Assembly: GCA_035541475.1 (NCBI GenBank)
Contig: DATKND010000008.1
Span: forward strand, 1 to 49,411
Length of the DNA: 49,411 bases
Direction: 5' to 3'
Origin: DASUFZ01 sp035541475
GTDB taxonomy: Bacteria; Myxococcota_A; UBA9160; SMWR01
The translations under genes and the position numbers were made by a program. Within the stretch, counting starts at the first letter, position 1, and each line of letters opens with the position of its first letter. Positions 16,874 to 25,401 of the stretch are shown here, piece after piece. Under the pieces are notes generated by a model that ran no database searches, was not told where the DNA came from, and was given only the letters and a program-made list of their open reading frames with translations.

Positions 16874-18159
16874 GGGTGGGCTCCCTTCGGCGCCGGCCTC
16901 GCCGCGGCGCCCGTCTCCTTCAGCAGCAGCACGAGCGCGATCGCGAGCGCGACGCCGGCCAGCAACGGCGTGAAGGCCGTCTGGTAGTGCGCAAGCCCGC
17001 GCGCGGCCGCCCCGGTCGAGGCGCGCTCCAGCAGCCACGCGAAAACCGGAGCGAGCAGCGCGCTGAAGGTGAAGTTGAGGAAGTTGACGACGCCCGTCGC
17101 CGTGCCGGAGAGCTCGGGCGGATTCGCCTCCTTGATGACCGTGTATGGAAGCATCGCGGCGCCGGAGGCGATGCCGGTCGTGAGGCCGAGGACGTAGGGG
17201 GGCAGCACGTCGGTCGGACCGTAGAGGATCCAGGCGAGACAGCCGAGCAGCACCGCCGAGCCGCCGACCATGACCGGCTTGCGGCGGCCGATGCGGTCGG
17301 AGACGAAGCCGAGCAGCGGGCTCCCGATCATCCAGCCGAGAGGGACCATCGCCGAGCGCAGCACCGCGGAGGCGTAGTCGTGACCGATCGCCTCCTGCAA
17401 ATAACGAACGCCCCAGATCATGTCGAAGATCGACGTGGGGATCATGAGCAGACCCGCGATCGCGCCGCACAGGATCGACTGCGGATTGCGGAAGACGCGG
17501 CCGAGCGCGTGGCTCGCCGCGCGGAGCCAGTCCTCGCGCGCGTCCTTCGGGGGCGAGGCCGGCAGCAGCAGGCGGAGCAGCACGCAGAGCAGCACGCCGA
17601 CGCCGCCCATCACGAGCCAGAACGTGCTCCACGGCATGCCGCCGGAGATCGCGGGACCGACGAGGAACTGACCCGCGGAGCCGCCCGCCATCCCGAACAT
17701 CTGCGTCGCGCCGATCAAGGTCCCGGCGCGCGAAGGCGGGAAGTTCTGCGTCGCGATGTAGGTGGCGCCGATCAGGGCGAAGACGCCGCCCGCGCCTTGC
17801 AGGAATCGGCCCGCGCTCGCCGCGGCGACGTTCCCCGACGCGAACATCAACGCGCCCGCGCCGACCATCGCCGCGCCGATCGGCACCACGCGTCGCGGCC
17901 CGAGCCGGTCGAGCGCGACGCCGGCCACGAGGCTGAAGGGCGAGTAGCCGTAGTAGAAGAGGCCGGCCAGCGAGGCGACGCCGGCCGCGCCGATCCCGAG
18001 CGCCTCCGAGAGCTGCGGGATCATCACCGCCGGCGCCGAGCGCAGCATGTACTGGTAGAAGTAGTAGGTGGCGGCGATCAGCCAGGCGATCGACGCCGTC
18101 GCGGCCGCGCCCTTCACGGGAGTCGTCGCGGTGGCCACGCGCTGCGGACTGGCCTGCAC
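16870..18159 (-). CDS. MFS transporter, probably for a substrate of the fermentation operon
   Basis: 429 residues with 12 hydrophobic segments. The loop 2-3 motif D-R-L-G-P-R-R (residues ~87-93) and the matching central D-R-I-G-R-R-K identify a major facilitator. N-terminal Y-Y-F-Y-Q-Y-M-L-R-S-A-P-A-V-M is typical of organic-anion and nitrate/sugar-phosphate-like branches. It lies between serine dehydratase and phosphotransacylase with overlaps or gaps under 10 bases, so it may import serine or a related acid or export an end product; the sequence does not decide. Confidence 0.88.
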   Translation of the reverse strand: MQASPQRVATATTPVKGAAATASIAWLIAATYYFYQYMLRSAPAVMIPQLSEALGIGAAGVASLAGLFYYGYSPFSLVAGVALDRLGPRRVVPIGAAMVGAGALMFASGNVAAASAGRFLQGAGGVFALIGATYIATQNFPPSRAGTLIGATQMFGMAGGSAGQFLVGPAISGGMPWSTFWLVMGGVGVLLCVLLRLLLPASPPKDAREDWLRAASHALGRVFRNPQSILCGAIAGLLMIPTSIFDMIWGVRYLQEAIGHDYASAVLRSAMVPLGWMIGSPLLGFVSDRIGRRKPVMVGGSAVLLGCLAWILYGPTDVLPPYVLGLTTGIASGAAMLPYTVIKEANPPELSGTATGVVNFLNFTFSALLAPVFAWLLERASTGAAARGLAHYQTAFTPLLAGVALAIALVLLLKETGAAARPAPKGAHP

Positions 18160-18166
18160 GGTGCGC

Positions 18167-19750
18167 CTAACAGAGCGTCACGGAGACGGCGAGGCCGCCC
18201 TCCGACGTCTCCTTGTACTTCGAGTTCATCTCCTTGGCGGTCAGCGCCATCGCCGCGACCGTGGTGTCGAAGTCGAGCCGGCGGTTGGCCGGGACCTCGT
18301 TGCTCGCGATCATGAAGCCGACCCACGACTTCACCGCGCCGAAGGCGCAGCGCTCGATGCACGGCACCTGCACGAAGCCGGCGACCGGATCGCAGGTCAT
18401 GCCGAGGTGGTGCTCGAGCGACGACTCCGCCGCATTCGCGACGACCTGGGGCGGGAAGTCGTGCGCTTCGGCGAGGAAGGCGGCGCCCATCGCCGACGCG
18501 ACGCCGATCTCCGCCTGACAGCCGCCCTCCGCGCCGGAGAGCGTCGCGTTGTGCTTGCAGAGATACCCGATCCCCGCGGCCGCCAGCATGCCGTTGCGGA
18601 TCTTGTCCTGCGCCAGATTGCGCCCGCCCTCGCCGATCACGTAGACGAGCGCGGGCATCACGCCGGCCGAGCCGCCCGTCGGAGCCGTCACCACCAGGTG
18701 TCCGCGCGCGTTCTCCTCGGATCCGGCCAGCGCGTAGGCCGCGACCACGCCGACGCCGCGCTGCTTCTCGTACTGGTCGTCCATCGCGCGCTTGTAGACG
18801 TCTCCCGCCTTGGTCTTCAGCTTGATCGGACCCGGCAAGGTCTGGACCGGCGCGTCGAGCCCCGCCTTCACGATGTTCACCATCGCGGTCGTGATCTTGT
18901 CGACGAACGCCAGCACCTCGGCCTCGCTCTTCCCCGAGACTGCGACCTCGTTCGCCAGCACCACCTGTGCGATCGAGAGGTTGTTCTTCTCCGCGTGCGC
19001 CTGCAGCTCCTTCATCGTCGCGTAGGGGTACTTCGGCTGGCCCTTCTTCGGCGGCTGGTAGCCCTTCCACTCGATGAAGCCGCCGCCGACCGAGTAGTAC
19101 TCGAGCTCGTAGAGCGTCTTGTCGCCCGCCATCAGCTTGCAGGTCATCGTGTTCGGGTGCGGGTAGTTGCCCTTCGGCGAGTCGTAGACGATGTCCTTCA
19201 GCGAGACGGGGACGGTCTTGTCCCCGAGCTTCACGGAGAAGGTCTGATTCGGATCGGTGACGAGGCTGTCGAGGAAGGCCGGCTCCACCGTCGCCGGCTC
19301 CTTGCCGATCACGCCGGCGAGCGCCGCGCGCTCCGTGCCGTGACCCTGGCCGGTGGCGCTGAGGCTCCCGTAGAGGTGGACCTTGATGGCGGTCGCCTTC
19401 GCGAGCTCCTCCTTCGGCAGCTTCGCGCAGCGCTGATAGAAGTCGTAGGTGATGCGCATCGGGCCGATCGTGTGCGAGCTCGAGGGCCCGGGCCCCACCT
19501 TGTAGAACTCCTCGAGCGTCGTCATCACGGGGCCCTTCTCGTTCTTCACGATCTGGAGCGTCGGCGAGAGGGGCACCTTCGGCGCCGGCTTGCTGGCGGC
19601 CGCGGCCTCCGCGGATGCCGGGATCGAACGGCCGGTGATGACGGCCGTGGCGCCGAGCAGGGCGCTGCTCATCATGAAGGTGCGGCGATCGAAGCTCAGC
19701 GCCGGCACGTCCGGTAGTTCGCGAGAGTCGGTCGTCGGATCCTTGCGCAT
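18167..19750 (-). CDS. sdaA: L-serine dehydratase (iron-sulfur, single chain) with a Tat signal peptide
   Basis: 527 residues, about 70 more than the usual ~455. The ATG at 19750 has a strong G-rich ribosome site. Residues ~19-50 read as a Tat signal: F-D-R-R-T-F-M, a hydrophobic run M-M-S-S-A-L-L-G-A-T-A-V-I and a cleavage-like I-P-A-S-A. The enzyme core starts at ~M76 with T-L-E-E-F-Y-K-V-G-P-G-P-S-S-S-H-T. Cluster ligands are visible in S-G-A-E-G-G-C, M-T-C-D-P and Q-V-P-C-I-E-R-C, and the chain ends in Cys, as in the Legionella enzyme whose C-terminal Cys caps the 4Fe-4S cluster. Reaction: L-serine to pyruvate + NH3. First gene of the operon. If M76 were the true start the protein would be an ordinary cytoplasmic one; the in-frame Tat motif argues otherwise. 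Confidence 0.92.
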   Translation of the reverse strand: MRKDPTTDSRELPDVPALSFDRRTFMMSSALLGATAVITGRSIPASAEAAAASKPAPKVPLSPTLQIVKNEKGPVMTTLEEFYKVGPGPSSSHTIGPMRITYDFYQRCAKLPKEELAKATAIKVHLYGSLSATGQGHGTERAALAGVIGKEPATVEPAFLDSLVTDPNQTFSVKLGDKTVPVSLKDIVYDSPKGNYPHPNTMTCKLMAGDKTLYELEYYSVGGGFIEWKGYQPPKKGQPKYPYATMKELQAHAEKNNLSIAQVVLANEVAVSGKSEAEVLAFVDKITTAMVNIVKAGLDAPVQTLPGPIKLKTKAGDVYKRAMDDQYEKQRGVGVVAAYALAGSEENARGHLVVTAPTGGSAGVMPALVYVIGEGGRNLAQDKIRNGMLAAAGIGYLCKHNATLSGAEGGCQAEIGVASAMGAAFLAEAHDFPPQVVANAAESSLEHHLGMTCDPVAGFVQVPCIERCAFGAVKSWVGFMIASNEVPANRRLDFDTTVAAMALTAKEMNSKYKETSEGGLAVSVTLC

Positions 19751-19815
19751 GTCCCCCCCTCGATGGTCCGCGCGCGCAGCATAACGCCGCGGCGGACGTC
19801 CGTTAGTTCGAGCGA

Positions 19816-21717
19816 TCACCCGGGCGGCGGTCGCTGCGCGGGCGGCACGTACTCGTTGGTTCCCTTGCGGATGTTCGTGAAGAAGAGCTCGGGCAGGCTC
19901 CAGAGCGCGCCGGAGAGCCCGGCCCGGACTCCGTGGCCCCCGTCGAAGGGCAGCTCCAGCAGGCCGATGCCCGAGCGCGCGAGCGCGGCCGCCAGGTTCA
20001 CGGCGCCGAGCAGCGGGCGCAGCGGCCACTCGCCGTCCGTGAAGAAGAGGAAGAAGCCCGCGTCCTCGGCGGGCTCGTAGACCGTCGAGGTGAGCACGTT
20101 CGACTCGCGCAGCGCGGCCGCGACGCCGCCGCCCTCGCTCTCCACCGCGTGCTCGCGCGCCGACGGAAGATGGACGACCTCGGCGACGTGCCAGCTCGCG
20201 CGCACGTTTCGCGAGGAAACGAACGGGATGAAGTTCGCGTCGGCGACGGGATCGACGTAGCCGCCGAGGCGGCGCACCGATTCGCGCCGCACGAAGGCGC
20301 GGACGGCCTCGCGGTCGTCCGGCGGCGGCGCGTCGCCGGCCGACGCGAGCGCCAGCTCGATCGTGCGGAAGAGCTCCGACACGCAATTGCGGCGCAGCAC
20401 GTCGTAGCGGTACTGCGCTTCGAGCGCGCTCCGGTAGTCGCGGAGGGCGGCGCGCGAAGCGTCGGCCGCGCGCGCGCCGTCGCCGCGCCCCGCGGCCAGA
20501 TCGTCCGGCGCGAGCGCCCGCTCCTCGCTGCCGTCCGGCAGCATCGCCCCGACCGCCACCCGCATGCTGGATGCGCCCGCCAGGACCGCGCGGAGCTCCG
20601 CGATGCGCGTCACCGCGCCCTCGAGCTCGCCCCACGAGACCTCGTCGTAGCCGGACCCGGAGAAGAGGTCGCGGTGCGCGTCGACGAAGTCGTGGCGCGC
20701 GTCGCCGAGAAGGGTCGGCACGAGCGCGCGTCGCCGCGGACCCACGCTCAGGACCTTCGCGTCGGCGGGGAAGGCGTCGAGCATCACGAGATGTCCCGTC
20801 GCGAGCGACTCGTCGAGCGCCGCCAGCCGCGCGCACGCCAGCAGCAGCGCCTCGCCCCAGTCGGGCCGCGGGCTCGCGGCGAGCGCGGCGGCGGACTCGA
20901 GGAGTCCCGCGCGGGCCTCGAGCAGACGCGCGCGCAGCGCCGCGTCGAGCGTGAGCCACGCGTCCGGCGGCTGCCCTTCCCCCGCGCGGACGCCTTCGCG
21001 AAGCCCGCGCGGGTGAAGGATCACGTCGCTCGCGGCCATCGCCGCGAGCGCGCGCGACGCGCGGCGCGTCTGCGGCTCGCGCGCGACGGGATAGGTGAGC
21101 GGGTCGACACGCGGCGGAGTCGGATCCTGCGACGTCGCCCCGAGCTCGCGCAGCGCGCGCGCCGCCGCGTCGGCGCGCGCGGCGAGCCAGCCTTTGCCGT
21201 GCGCCGCGGCGATCCGCTCGCGCAGCTCGGACAGAGCGGGCGGCGCCGCGCCCCCCGGCGAGTCCGCGAAGAAGCCCGCGCCCCGCACGCGCACGCGCGC
21301 TTCCCCTCCCGCCGCGAGCGCGCCGAGCAGCGCGACGTCGGCCTCCATCTCGGAGAGCCGCAGCTGCTGGCGCGACTGCGCGAGCAGGCGACGCTCGAAG
21401 GTCTCGCGCAGCAGCGCGACGGTCTCGGGCGCGGCCTCGACGCGCGACACCTCGATGCTGCGATTCTGCAGCGCGCGATAGATGTGCTGGAAGCGCCGCG
21501 AGTCCTCGCGGCGGATCGCGAGCCAGCCGCCGGCCGCGTGCTGGAAGTCGTAGACGTCCGAGCCGAAGCGGATGGCGGCGTGACCGCCGCTCGCGTTGCC
21601 CTCGTGCGCGCGGATGTAGAGATAGTCGAAGGAGTCTGGCGCCGGCGCGACGTCCGACCGCGCGCTCGCGGCGAGGAGCGCGACCGCGGACAGCGCGGCG
21701 GCGACCCGGCGGGTCAC
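19816..21717 (-). CDS. Secreted DUF4105-like protein (permuted NlpC/P60-type fold suspected)
   Basis: 633 residues with a Sec signal (V/M-T-R-R-V-A-A-A-L-S-A-V-A-L-L-A-A-S-A). After it comes a segment S-G-G-H-A-A-I-R-F-G-S-D-V-Y-D-F-Q-H, and near residue 465 Y-D-V-L-R-R-N-C-V-S-E-L-F. A His in an early beta strand and an N-C pair much later are the marks of DUF4105-type, circularly permuted papain-like domains. The long middle (120-450) is Ala/Arg-rich and probably helical. Starts with GTG overlapping the upstream lipoprotein stop (GTGA). The protein is periplasmic or surface-exposed; activity unknown. Confidence 0.65.
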   Translation of the reverse strand: MTRRVAAALSAVALLAASARSDVAPAPDSFDYLYIRAHEGNASGGHAAIRFGSDVYDFQHAAGGWLAIRREDSRRFQHIYRALQNRSIEVSRVEAAPETVALLRETFERRLLAQSRQQLRLSEMEADVALLGALAAGGEARVRVRGAGFFADSPGGAAPPALSELRERIAAAHGKGWLAARADAAARALRELGATSQDPTPPRVDPLTYPVAREPQTRRASRALAAMAASDVILHPRGLREGVRAGEGQPPDAWLTLDAALRARLLEARAGLLESAAALAASPRPDWGEALLLACARLAALDESLATGHLVMLDAFPADAKVLSVGPRRRALVPTLLGDARHDFVDAHRDLFSGSGYDEVSWGELEGAVTRIAELRAVLAGASSMRVAVGAMLPDGSEERALAPDDLAAGRGDGARAADASRAALRDYRSALEAQYRYDVLRRNCVSELFRTIELALASAGDAPPPDDREAVRAFVRRESVRRLGGYVDPVADANFIPFVSSRNVRASWHVAEVVHLPSAREHAVESEGGGVAAALRESNVLTSTVYEPAEDAGFFLFFTDGEWPLRPLLGAVNLAAALARSGIGLLELPFDGGHGVRAGLSGALWSLPELFFTNIRKGTNEYVPPAQRPPPG

Positions 21718-22178
21718 GGGATGCTGGAGAATCCCTTCGCCATGGCGGTCTCGCGCGCGGAATCTCCCCCGGTCCAGGCGAGTTGATACGCGCTGCGCTG
21801 CGCGGCGCTCGCGTGGCTGCGCGCGAGCCCGCGGCCGATCGCCTCCCAGGTGGAGAGCTCGGACTCCCAGTCGCTGACGCCGTACTGGCGAGCGAGGTCT
21901 CCGATGCCCGCGAGGAAGGCCTCGTCGTCGCGGCCGCCCGCCTGGAGGAAAGCCAGCGTGTACTGCTCGACGTCCCGATCGAAGCTCGTCTTCGTGGCGT
22001 CCTTGTTGTTGTTCTGCCCCGGCGACGACGAGTGCGACGACGATTCCGACGAGTTGTTCGACGAATCCGACGAGCTCTCGGAGCTGTGCGAGAACGAGCA
22101 GGCGAGAGCCGTCGCGGCAAGGAGCCCGAGCGCCGCGCGCGACGCGCAGCGGAGCAGCGAATGTTGCACGAAGGTCAT
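21714..22178 (-). CDS. Putative lipoprotein with a Ser/Asn-rich linker
   Basis: 154 residues from the ATG at 22178, preferred over 22208 because a Shine-Dalgarno GAGGAGG lies 8-14 bases before it and the signal peptide begins there. The signal ends A-T-A-L-A-C, giving lipidated Cys near residue 17. It is followed by a ~25-residue low-complexity linker made almost only of Ser, Asn, Asp, Glu and His, then a compact ~95-residue helical domain (D-V-E-Q-Y-T-L-A-F-L...). Related 'putative lipoproteins' with the same C-S-F-S-x-S-S-E-S start occur in deltaproteobacteria as I recall them. Function unknown; co-transcribed with the next DUF4105-like gene. Confidence 0.7.
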   Translation of the reverse strand: MTFVQHSLLRCASRAALGLLAATALACSFSHSSESSSDSSNNSSESSSHSSSPGQNNNKDATKTSFDRDVEQYTLAFLQAGGRDDEAFLAGIGDLARQYGVSDWESELSTWEAIGRGLARSHASAAQRSAYQLAWTGGDSARETAMAKGFSSIP

Positions 22179-22191
22179 CGCCGATTCCTCC

Positions 22192-22794
22192 TCATCGCTC
22201 TTCGACACCGACGGCCATCGCCTCGGTATAGGTGATCTGCACCTCGTCGCCGGGCTTCAGGCCCGCGATGAAGCGCTTGCCCTCGGGCCGGCGCACGCGA
22301 ATCGCGCGGAGGCCGCCGCCGGGCGGCGTGAAGACGACGATGTTCGTCTTCGTGTCGACGCTCTCGATCTTCACGGTCGTCGTGATCTGACCGCCGAATG
22401 CCGCGCCGGGCCGCTCCCCGGGCGCGGCGCGCTCCGCGACGACTTCCGCGGACGGCGGCGCGATCGCCGCTCCGGGCTTCGCGAGCTCCACCGCGAGCGA
22501 CTCGAGATAGCGGACGTTGACCGAATCGCCGGCTCGGATCTGATCGAAGTTCCGGACCGCCGGACCCGCGTGCACCGTCCACGTGCCGCCGCCCTGCGCG
22601 TCGCGGAGCGTGATCAAGCGTGTCTTCGGGTCGACCGCGACGACGCTCGCGCTCGCGCTGAGCTCCTGCGAGACCTCGGCGCTCTCCGGCGGCTTCTCGG
22701 CCCAGGGCATGTGCGAGCAGCCCGCCGCGATCGCCGCGCAGAGCGCGAGGAGCGCGGGGGGCCACGAGGTTCGAGCGAGGGCGGACGCGGGCAT
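22192..22794 (-). CDS. Lipoprotein with two repeated small beta domains (DUF5666-like)
   Basis: 200 residues from the ATG at 22794, where a signal peptide with lipobox A-I-A-A-G-C begins; the frame stays open further upstream without a signal. Two halves look alike: V-V-A-V-D-P-K-T-R-L-I-T-L-R...G-D-S-V-N-V-R-Y-L-E-S-L-A-V-E and V-K-I-E-S-V-D-T-K-T-N-I-V-V-F...G-D-E-V-Q-I-T-Y-T-E-A-M-A-V. Each has the 'D-x-x-T-x-x-I-x-x ... G-D-x-V-x-V' layout of small OB-like periplasmic domains. Function unknown. First of three genes read in one direction to 19816. Confidence 0.7.
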   Translation of the reverse strand: MPASALARTSWPPALLALCAAIAAGCSHMPWAEKPPESAEVSQELSASASVVAVDPKTRLITLRDAQGGGTWTVHAGPAVRNFDQIRAGDSVNVRYLESLAVELAKPGAAIAPPSAEVVAERAAPGERPGAAFGGQITTTVKIESVDTKTNIVVFTPPGGGLRAIRVRRPEGKRFIAGLKPGDEVQITYTEAMAVGVEER

Positions 22795-22858
22795 CACGAC
22801 TCGGGACAAGGCGGACCTCCGTGCGAGCCGGCTGAGGGCTCGGATGAGCCGCACGGTA

Positions 22859-23857
22859 TCAGTGAGGCACCCCGCGCTGCGAGACCCAGGTATCGACTTC
22901 CTGCCACAGCTCTCGCAGCCACTGCGCGCGCATCGCGGACGAGGCGGGGATGCGCGCACGCGGAATGCGCCAGAAGCGCACGCGCACTCGCCTTCGCAGC
23001 AACCCGCCGCGCCACACCTGCGCTAGCGACGCGGCGCTCTCGAAGCCGGCGTGGACGCACACCACCACGTCGGCCTCCGGCGCGACCTCGAGCAGCCCGA
23101 GCAGACCGCCCGGCCGCGGCGGCAGCACGCTCACGAGCGAGCTCGCGTAGTCGAGCTGCTTCAGGTCGCCTTCGCGCGCGAGCCGCCCGAGCTCGCGCGC
23201 TCGCCTTGTCTCGGTGAAGCGCGTGCCCTCCGGATAGATCAACACTCCGTCGCGACGCCCGAGCCCACGCCCGCAGGCCTGCAGGCGCGCGACCTCGGAG
23301 CGCGAGTCCGCGCCGCTGCGATCGACGAAGACGTGCGGCAGCCGGCTGCCGACGACGTCGAGACACGGATCGAAGAGCAGCTCGCGCTTCAGCACGTAGC
23401 GAAGCCGAATCCCATGCGGGAGACCGATCCGCGCCGATGCCAGCAGCGCGTCGCCGCTGCTCGCATGGCGGAGGACGAGCAGATACGGGCCCTCTCCCAG
23501 CCGCGACTCGTCTTCTCCCTCGACCTCGACCCGAAGATCGAAGAAGAAGGTCAGGCCCCAGAAGAGCGTCGCGCCCCACAGGTCCTGGAGGCGGAAGTGC
23601 AGCGCCTGCCAGCGAGCGTCGTTCCAGCGCGCGAACGGACGCGCGAGCCACAGCGCAGCGGCCGCTGCGAGGCCCGCGAGCTCGCACCCGAGGTAGAAGG
23701 CGAAGAGCGCGGCGCTGCGCAGAGCCACGCCGTGCCCCCGCGCGGCGAGATCCAGCAGCGCCGCGCCCGGAATCCAGAGCGGCGCGGAAGCCAGCGCCAG
23801 CAGGAAGGCGAGCGCGTAGAGCGGAATCGTGATCAGGCGGCGAGCGAGCGGCGTCAC
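22859..23857 (-). CDS. PlsC-like 1-acylglycerol-phosphate acyltransferase
   Basis: 332 residues from the GTG at 23857, 8 bases after the upstream stop. Two or three N-terminal membrane segments (I-T-I-P-L-Y-A-L-A-F-L-L-A-L and A-L-F-A-F-Y-L-G-C-E) precede the acyltransferase domain: H-x4-D as R-H-A-S-S-G-D near residue 135, then F-V-D-R-S-G, the E-G-T-R box in I-Y-P-E-G-T-R-F-T-E and a weak fourth block. It would acylate lysophosphatidate or a related lysophospholipid at the inner membrane. It is downstream of the DUF523/DUF1722 gene in a unit that starts beside the CarH-like regulator, which makes light control of membrane lipids conceivable. Confidence 0.83.
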   Translation of the reverse strand: MTPLARRLITIPLYALAFLLALASAPLWIPGAALLDLAARGHGVALRSAALFAFYLGCELAGLAAAAALWLARPFARWNDARWQALHFRLQDLWGATLFWGLTFFFDLRVEVEGEDESRLGEGPYLLVLRHASSGDALLASARIGLPHGIRLRYVLKRELLFDPCLDVVGSRLPHVFVDRSGADSRSEVARLQACGRGLGRRDGVLIYPEGTRFTETRRARELGRLAREGDLKQLDYASSLVSVLPPRPGGLLGLLEVAPEADVVVCVHAGFESAASLAQVWRGGLLRRRVRVRFWRIPRARIPASSAMRAQWLRELWQEVDTWVSQRGVPH

Positions 23858-23865
23858 GGCGCGGC

Positions 23866-24828
23866 TCAGATCTCGTTGCGGAGCATCAGCTCGCGCGGGT
23901 GCGGCTCGAGGAACGTCTGACCCTGGAGGTACGCGACCGCGTGCGCGCGGGCATGGTGGTGGAGCAAGGTGATCGGCACGACGAGCGGCACCAGGCCGCG
24001 CCGGTAGTCGTGGATCAGCGAAGACAGCTCCGCGCGCGCGGGCGCGTCGAGATGCTTCTTCAGATGTCCGGCCGCATGCTGGAGCACGTTCGCGTTGCGG
24101 CCCCGCGTCGCGCCGTGCGCGAGCGCGTCCATGAACCTCTCCGAGTAGCTGCGCCGCATCTCGGCGCGCGGGATCCGCGTCTGCGCCGCGACCCGCCGAC
24201 CGAGCTCGGCGTTGGCCTCCTGCGAGTGCGCCATCAGCTGGAGCTTGTGCGCGGTGTGGAAGGCGACGACGCGCGCGGCGGTCCAGCGGCCGCGAAAGAG
24301 CTCGCGCACCCTGCGGTAGGCGAACACGCGCTCGATGAAGTTCTCGCGCAGCGCCGGGTCGTGGAGGCGACCTTCGTCTTCGATCGGCAGGCTCGGCCAG
24401 GTGGCCCGGAGCGCCGCGGCGAAGATTCCGCTGGCCTCGCGTCGCGCCACGCCCTTCTCGCCGTAGAGCTTCACGCGGGCCATGCCGCAGCTCGGCGAGT
24501 CCTTCTTCAGCACGTAGCCGCAGAGCTCGAGCGCGCGGAGCGCGCGGAGGCGACGCGCTGCGAAGCGCTGCATCCGCACCGTGTGGTCGCGGCCCGAGGC
24601 GATCTCGCGGAGGTGGATGCGACCGCCCTCGCGCTCGAGCCGCATGGCCGGTCGCGGCACGCCGAGGCCCGCCTCGAGCTCCGGGCAGACCGGCACCCAC
24701 TCGACGTGGCGGCCGAGCAGGTCGGTCAGGAAGCGGTCGCGCTTGTGGCCGCCGTCGTAGCGCACGGCCTCGCCGAGCAGGCACGAGGAGACACCGAGTC
24801 GGATCGGGAGGTCGGCGCGCTCGCTCAT
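23866..24828 (-). CDS. DUF523-DUF1722 protein (YbgA-like)
   Basis: 320 residues. The N-terminal ~150 residues are DUF523: L-G-V-S-S-C-L-L-G-E-A-V-R-Y-D-G-G-H-K, then V-P-V-C-P-E and K-D-S-P-S-C-G-M, with three conserved Cys that suggest metal or sulfur chemistry. The C-terminal ~120 residues are DUF1722 (A-F-H-T-A-H-K-L-Q-L-M-A-H-S, and H-H-H-A-R near the end). The fused protein is a frequent neighbour of photolyase and of CarH/LitR regulators in other bacteria. Biochemical role not established. Overlaps the membrane-protein gene by 4 bases. Confidence 0.88.
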   Translation of the reverse strand: MSERADLPIRLGVSSCLLGEAVRYDGGHKRDRFLTDLLGRHVEWVPVCPELEAGLGVPRPAMRLEREGGRIHLREIASGRDHTVRMQRFAARRLRALRALELCGYVLKKDSPSCGMARVKLYGEKGVARREASGIFAAALRATWPSLPIEDEGRLHDPALRENFIERVFAYRRVRELFRGRWTAARVVAFHTAHKLQLMAHSQEANAELGRRVAAQTRIPRAEMRRSYSERFMDALAHGATRGRNANVLQHAAGHLKKHLDAPARAELSSLIHDYRRGLVPLVVPITLLHHHARAHAVAYLQGQTFLEPHPRELMLRNEI

Positions 24829-25358
24829 CGCGGGAAGTACGCCGGCCAGACGAGCGCGTCGAGCAGCGAAGTCTGGAACGAGAAGGCGAGCGCGCCGGCG
24901 AGGGCCATGCCGCGCGCGACCGGCCCACCGGCCGGACGGGCGCACGCGAGCGCGAGCACGAGACCCAGCGAGCCGGCTCCGACCAGCGCGAGCACGCCGC
25001 GGATCGCGAGCCAGAGCGCACCGCTCGGCGCCTCGAGCATCCATGCGGTGAGCGGCAGCCAGAGCGCGGAGGGCAGCAGGATCAGCGCGTAGAGCGCGTG
25101 GAAGAGGTCGAAGCCGAAGCGCCCGACGCGCGTACGCGCCGGGTCGAGGCGGAAGAACACGAAGAAGCTGAAGGCGAAGTAGCCGGCGGTCGCGAGCCCC
25201 ATGCTCGCGGTGTAGAGCGGACGCAGCGACTCCGGCACGCCGCCCCAGAGCGAGGCGCGGAGCTCCGGGTTCGAGGTCAGGCCGTGCGCGTAGCTGCCGA
25301 GCACGGCGAGCCCGCCGGCAAGATTCAAGGCGAGCAGACGGGCCCGGGGTGCGTCCAT
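24825..25358 (-). CDS. Small polytopic membrane protein beside the CarH-like gene
   Basis: 177 residues from the ATG at 25358. Four or five hydrophobic stretches can be seen (A-L-N-L-A-G-G-L-A-V-L, A-G-Y-F-A-F-S-F-F-V-F-F, F-H-A-L-Y-A-L-I-L-L, G-A-G-S-L-G-L-V-L-A-L-A, A-L-A-G-A-L-A-F-S-F). No family recognised. It is divergent from the CarH-like gene across a 92-base AT-rich spacer and overlaps the DUF523/DUF1722 gene, so it is probably the first gene of a light-regulated unit with that gene and the acyltransferase. Confidence 0.75.
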   Translation of the reverse strand: MDAPRARLLALNLAGGLAVLGSYAHGLTSNPELRASLWGGVPESLRPLYTASMGLATAGYFAFSFFVFFRLDPARTRVGRFGFDLFHALYALILLPSALWLPLTAWMLEAPSGALWLAIRGVLALVGAGSLGLVLALACARPAGGPVARGMALAGALAFSFQTSLLDALVWPAYFPR

Positions 25359-25401
25359 GGCGAGGAGAGTCGAGGATCGTCGCATTGTTGTCAAGAAAAA
25401 A

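Noticed and set aside
19751..22120. 1317-residue frame joining serine dehydratase to upstream sequence
   Set aside because: The upstream part is low-complexity and antisense-frame to the two exported-protein genes; only 18167-19750 is real.
25366..25394. Full promoter for the divergent membrane-protein gene
   Set aside because: The TTGACA -35 is good, but at 17 bases the -10 would be GACTCT, too poor to call.
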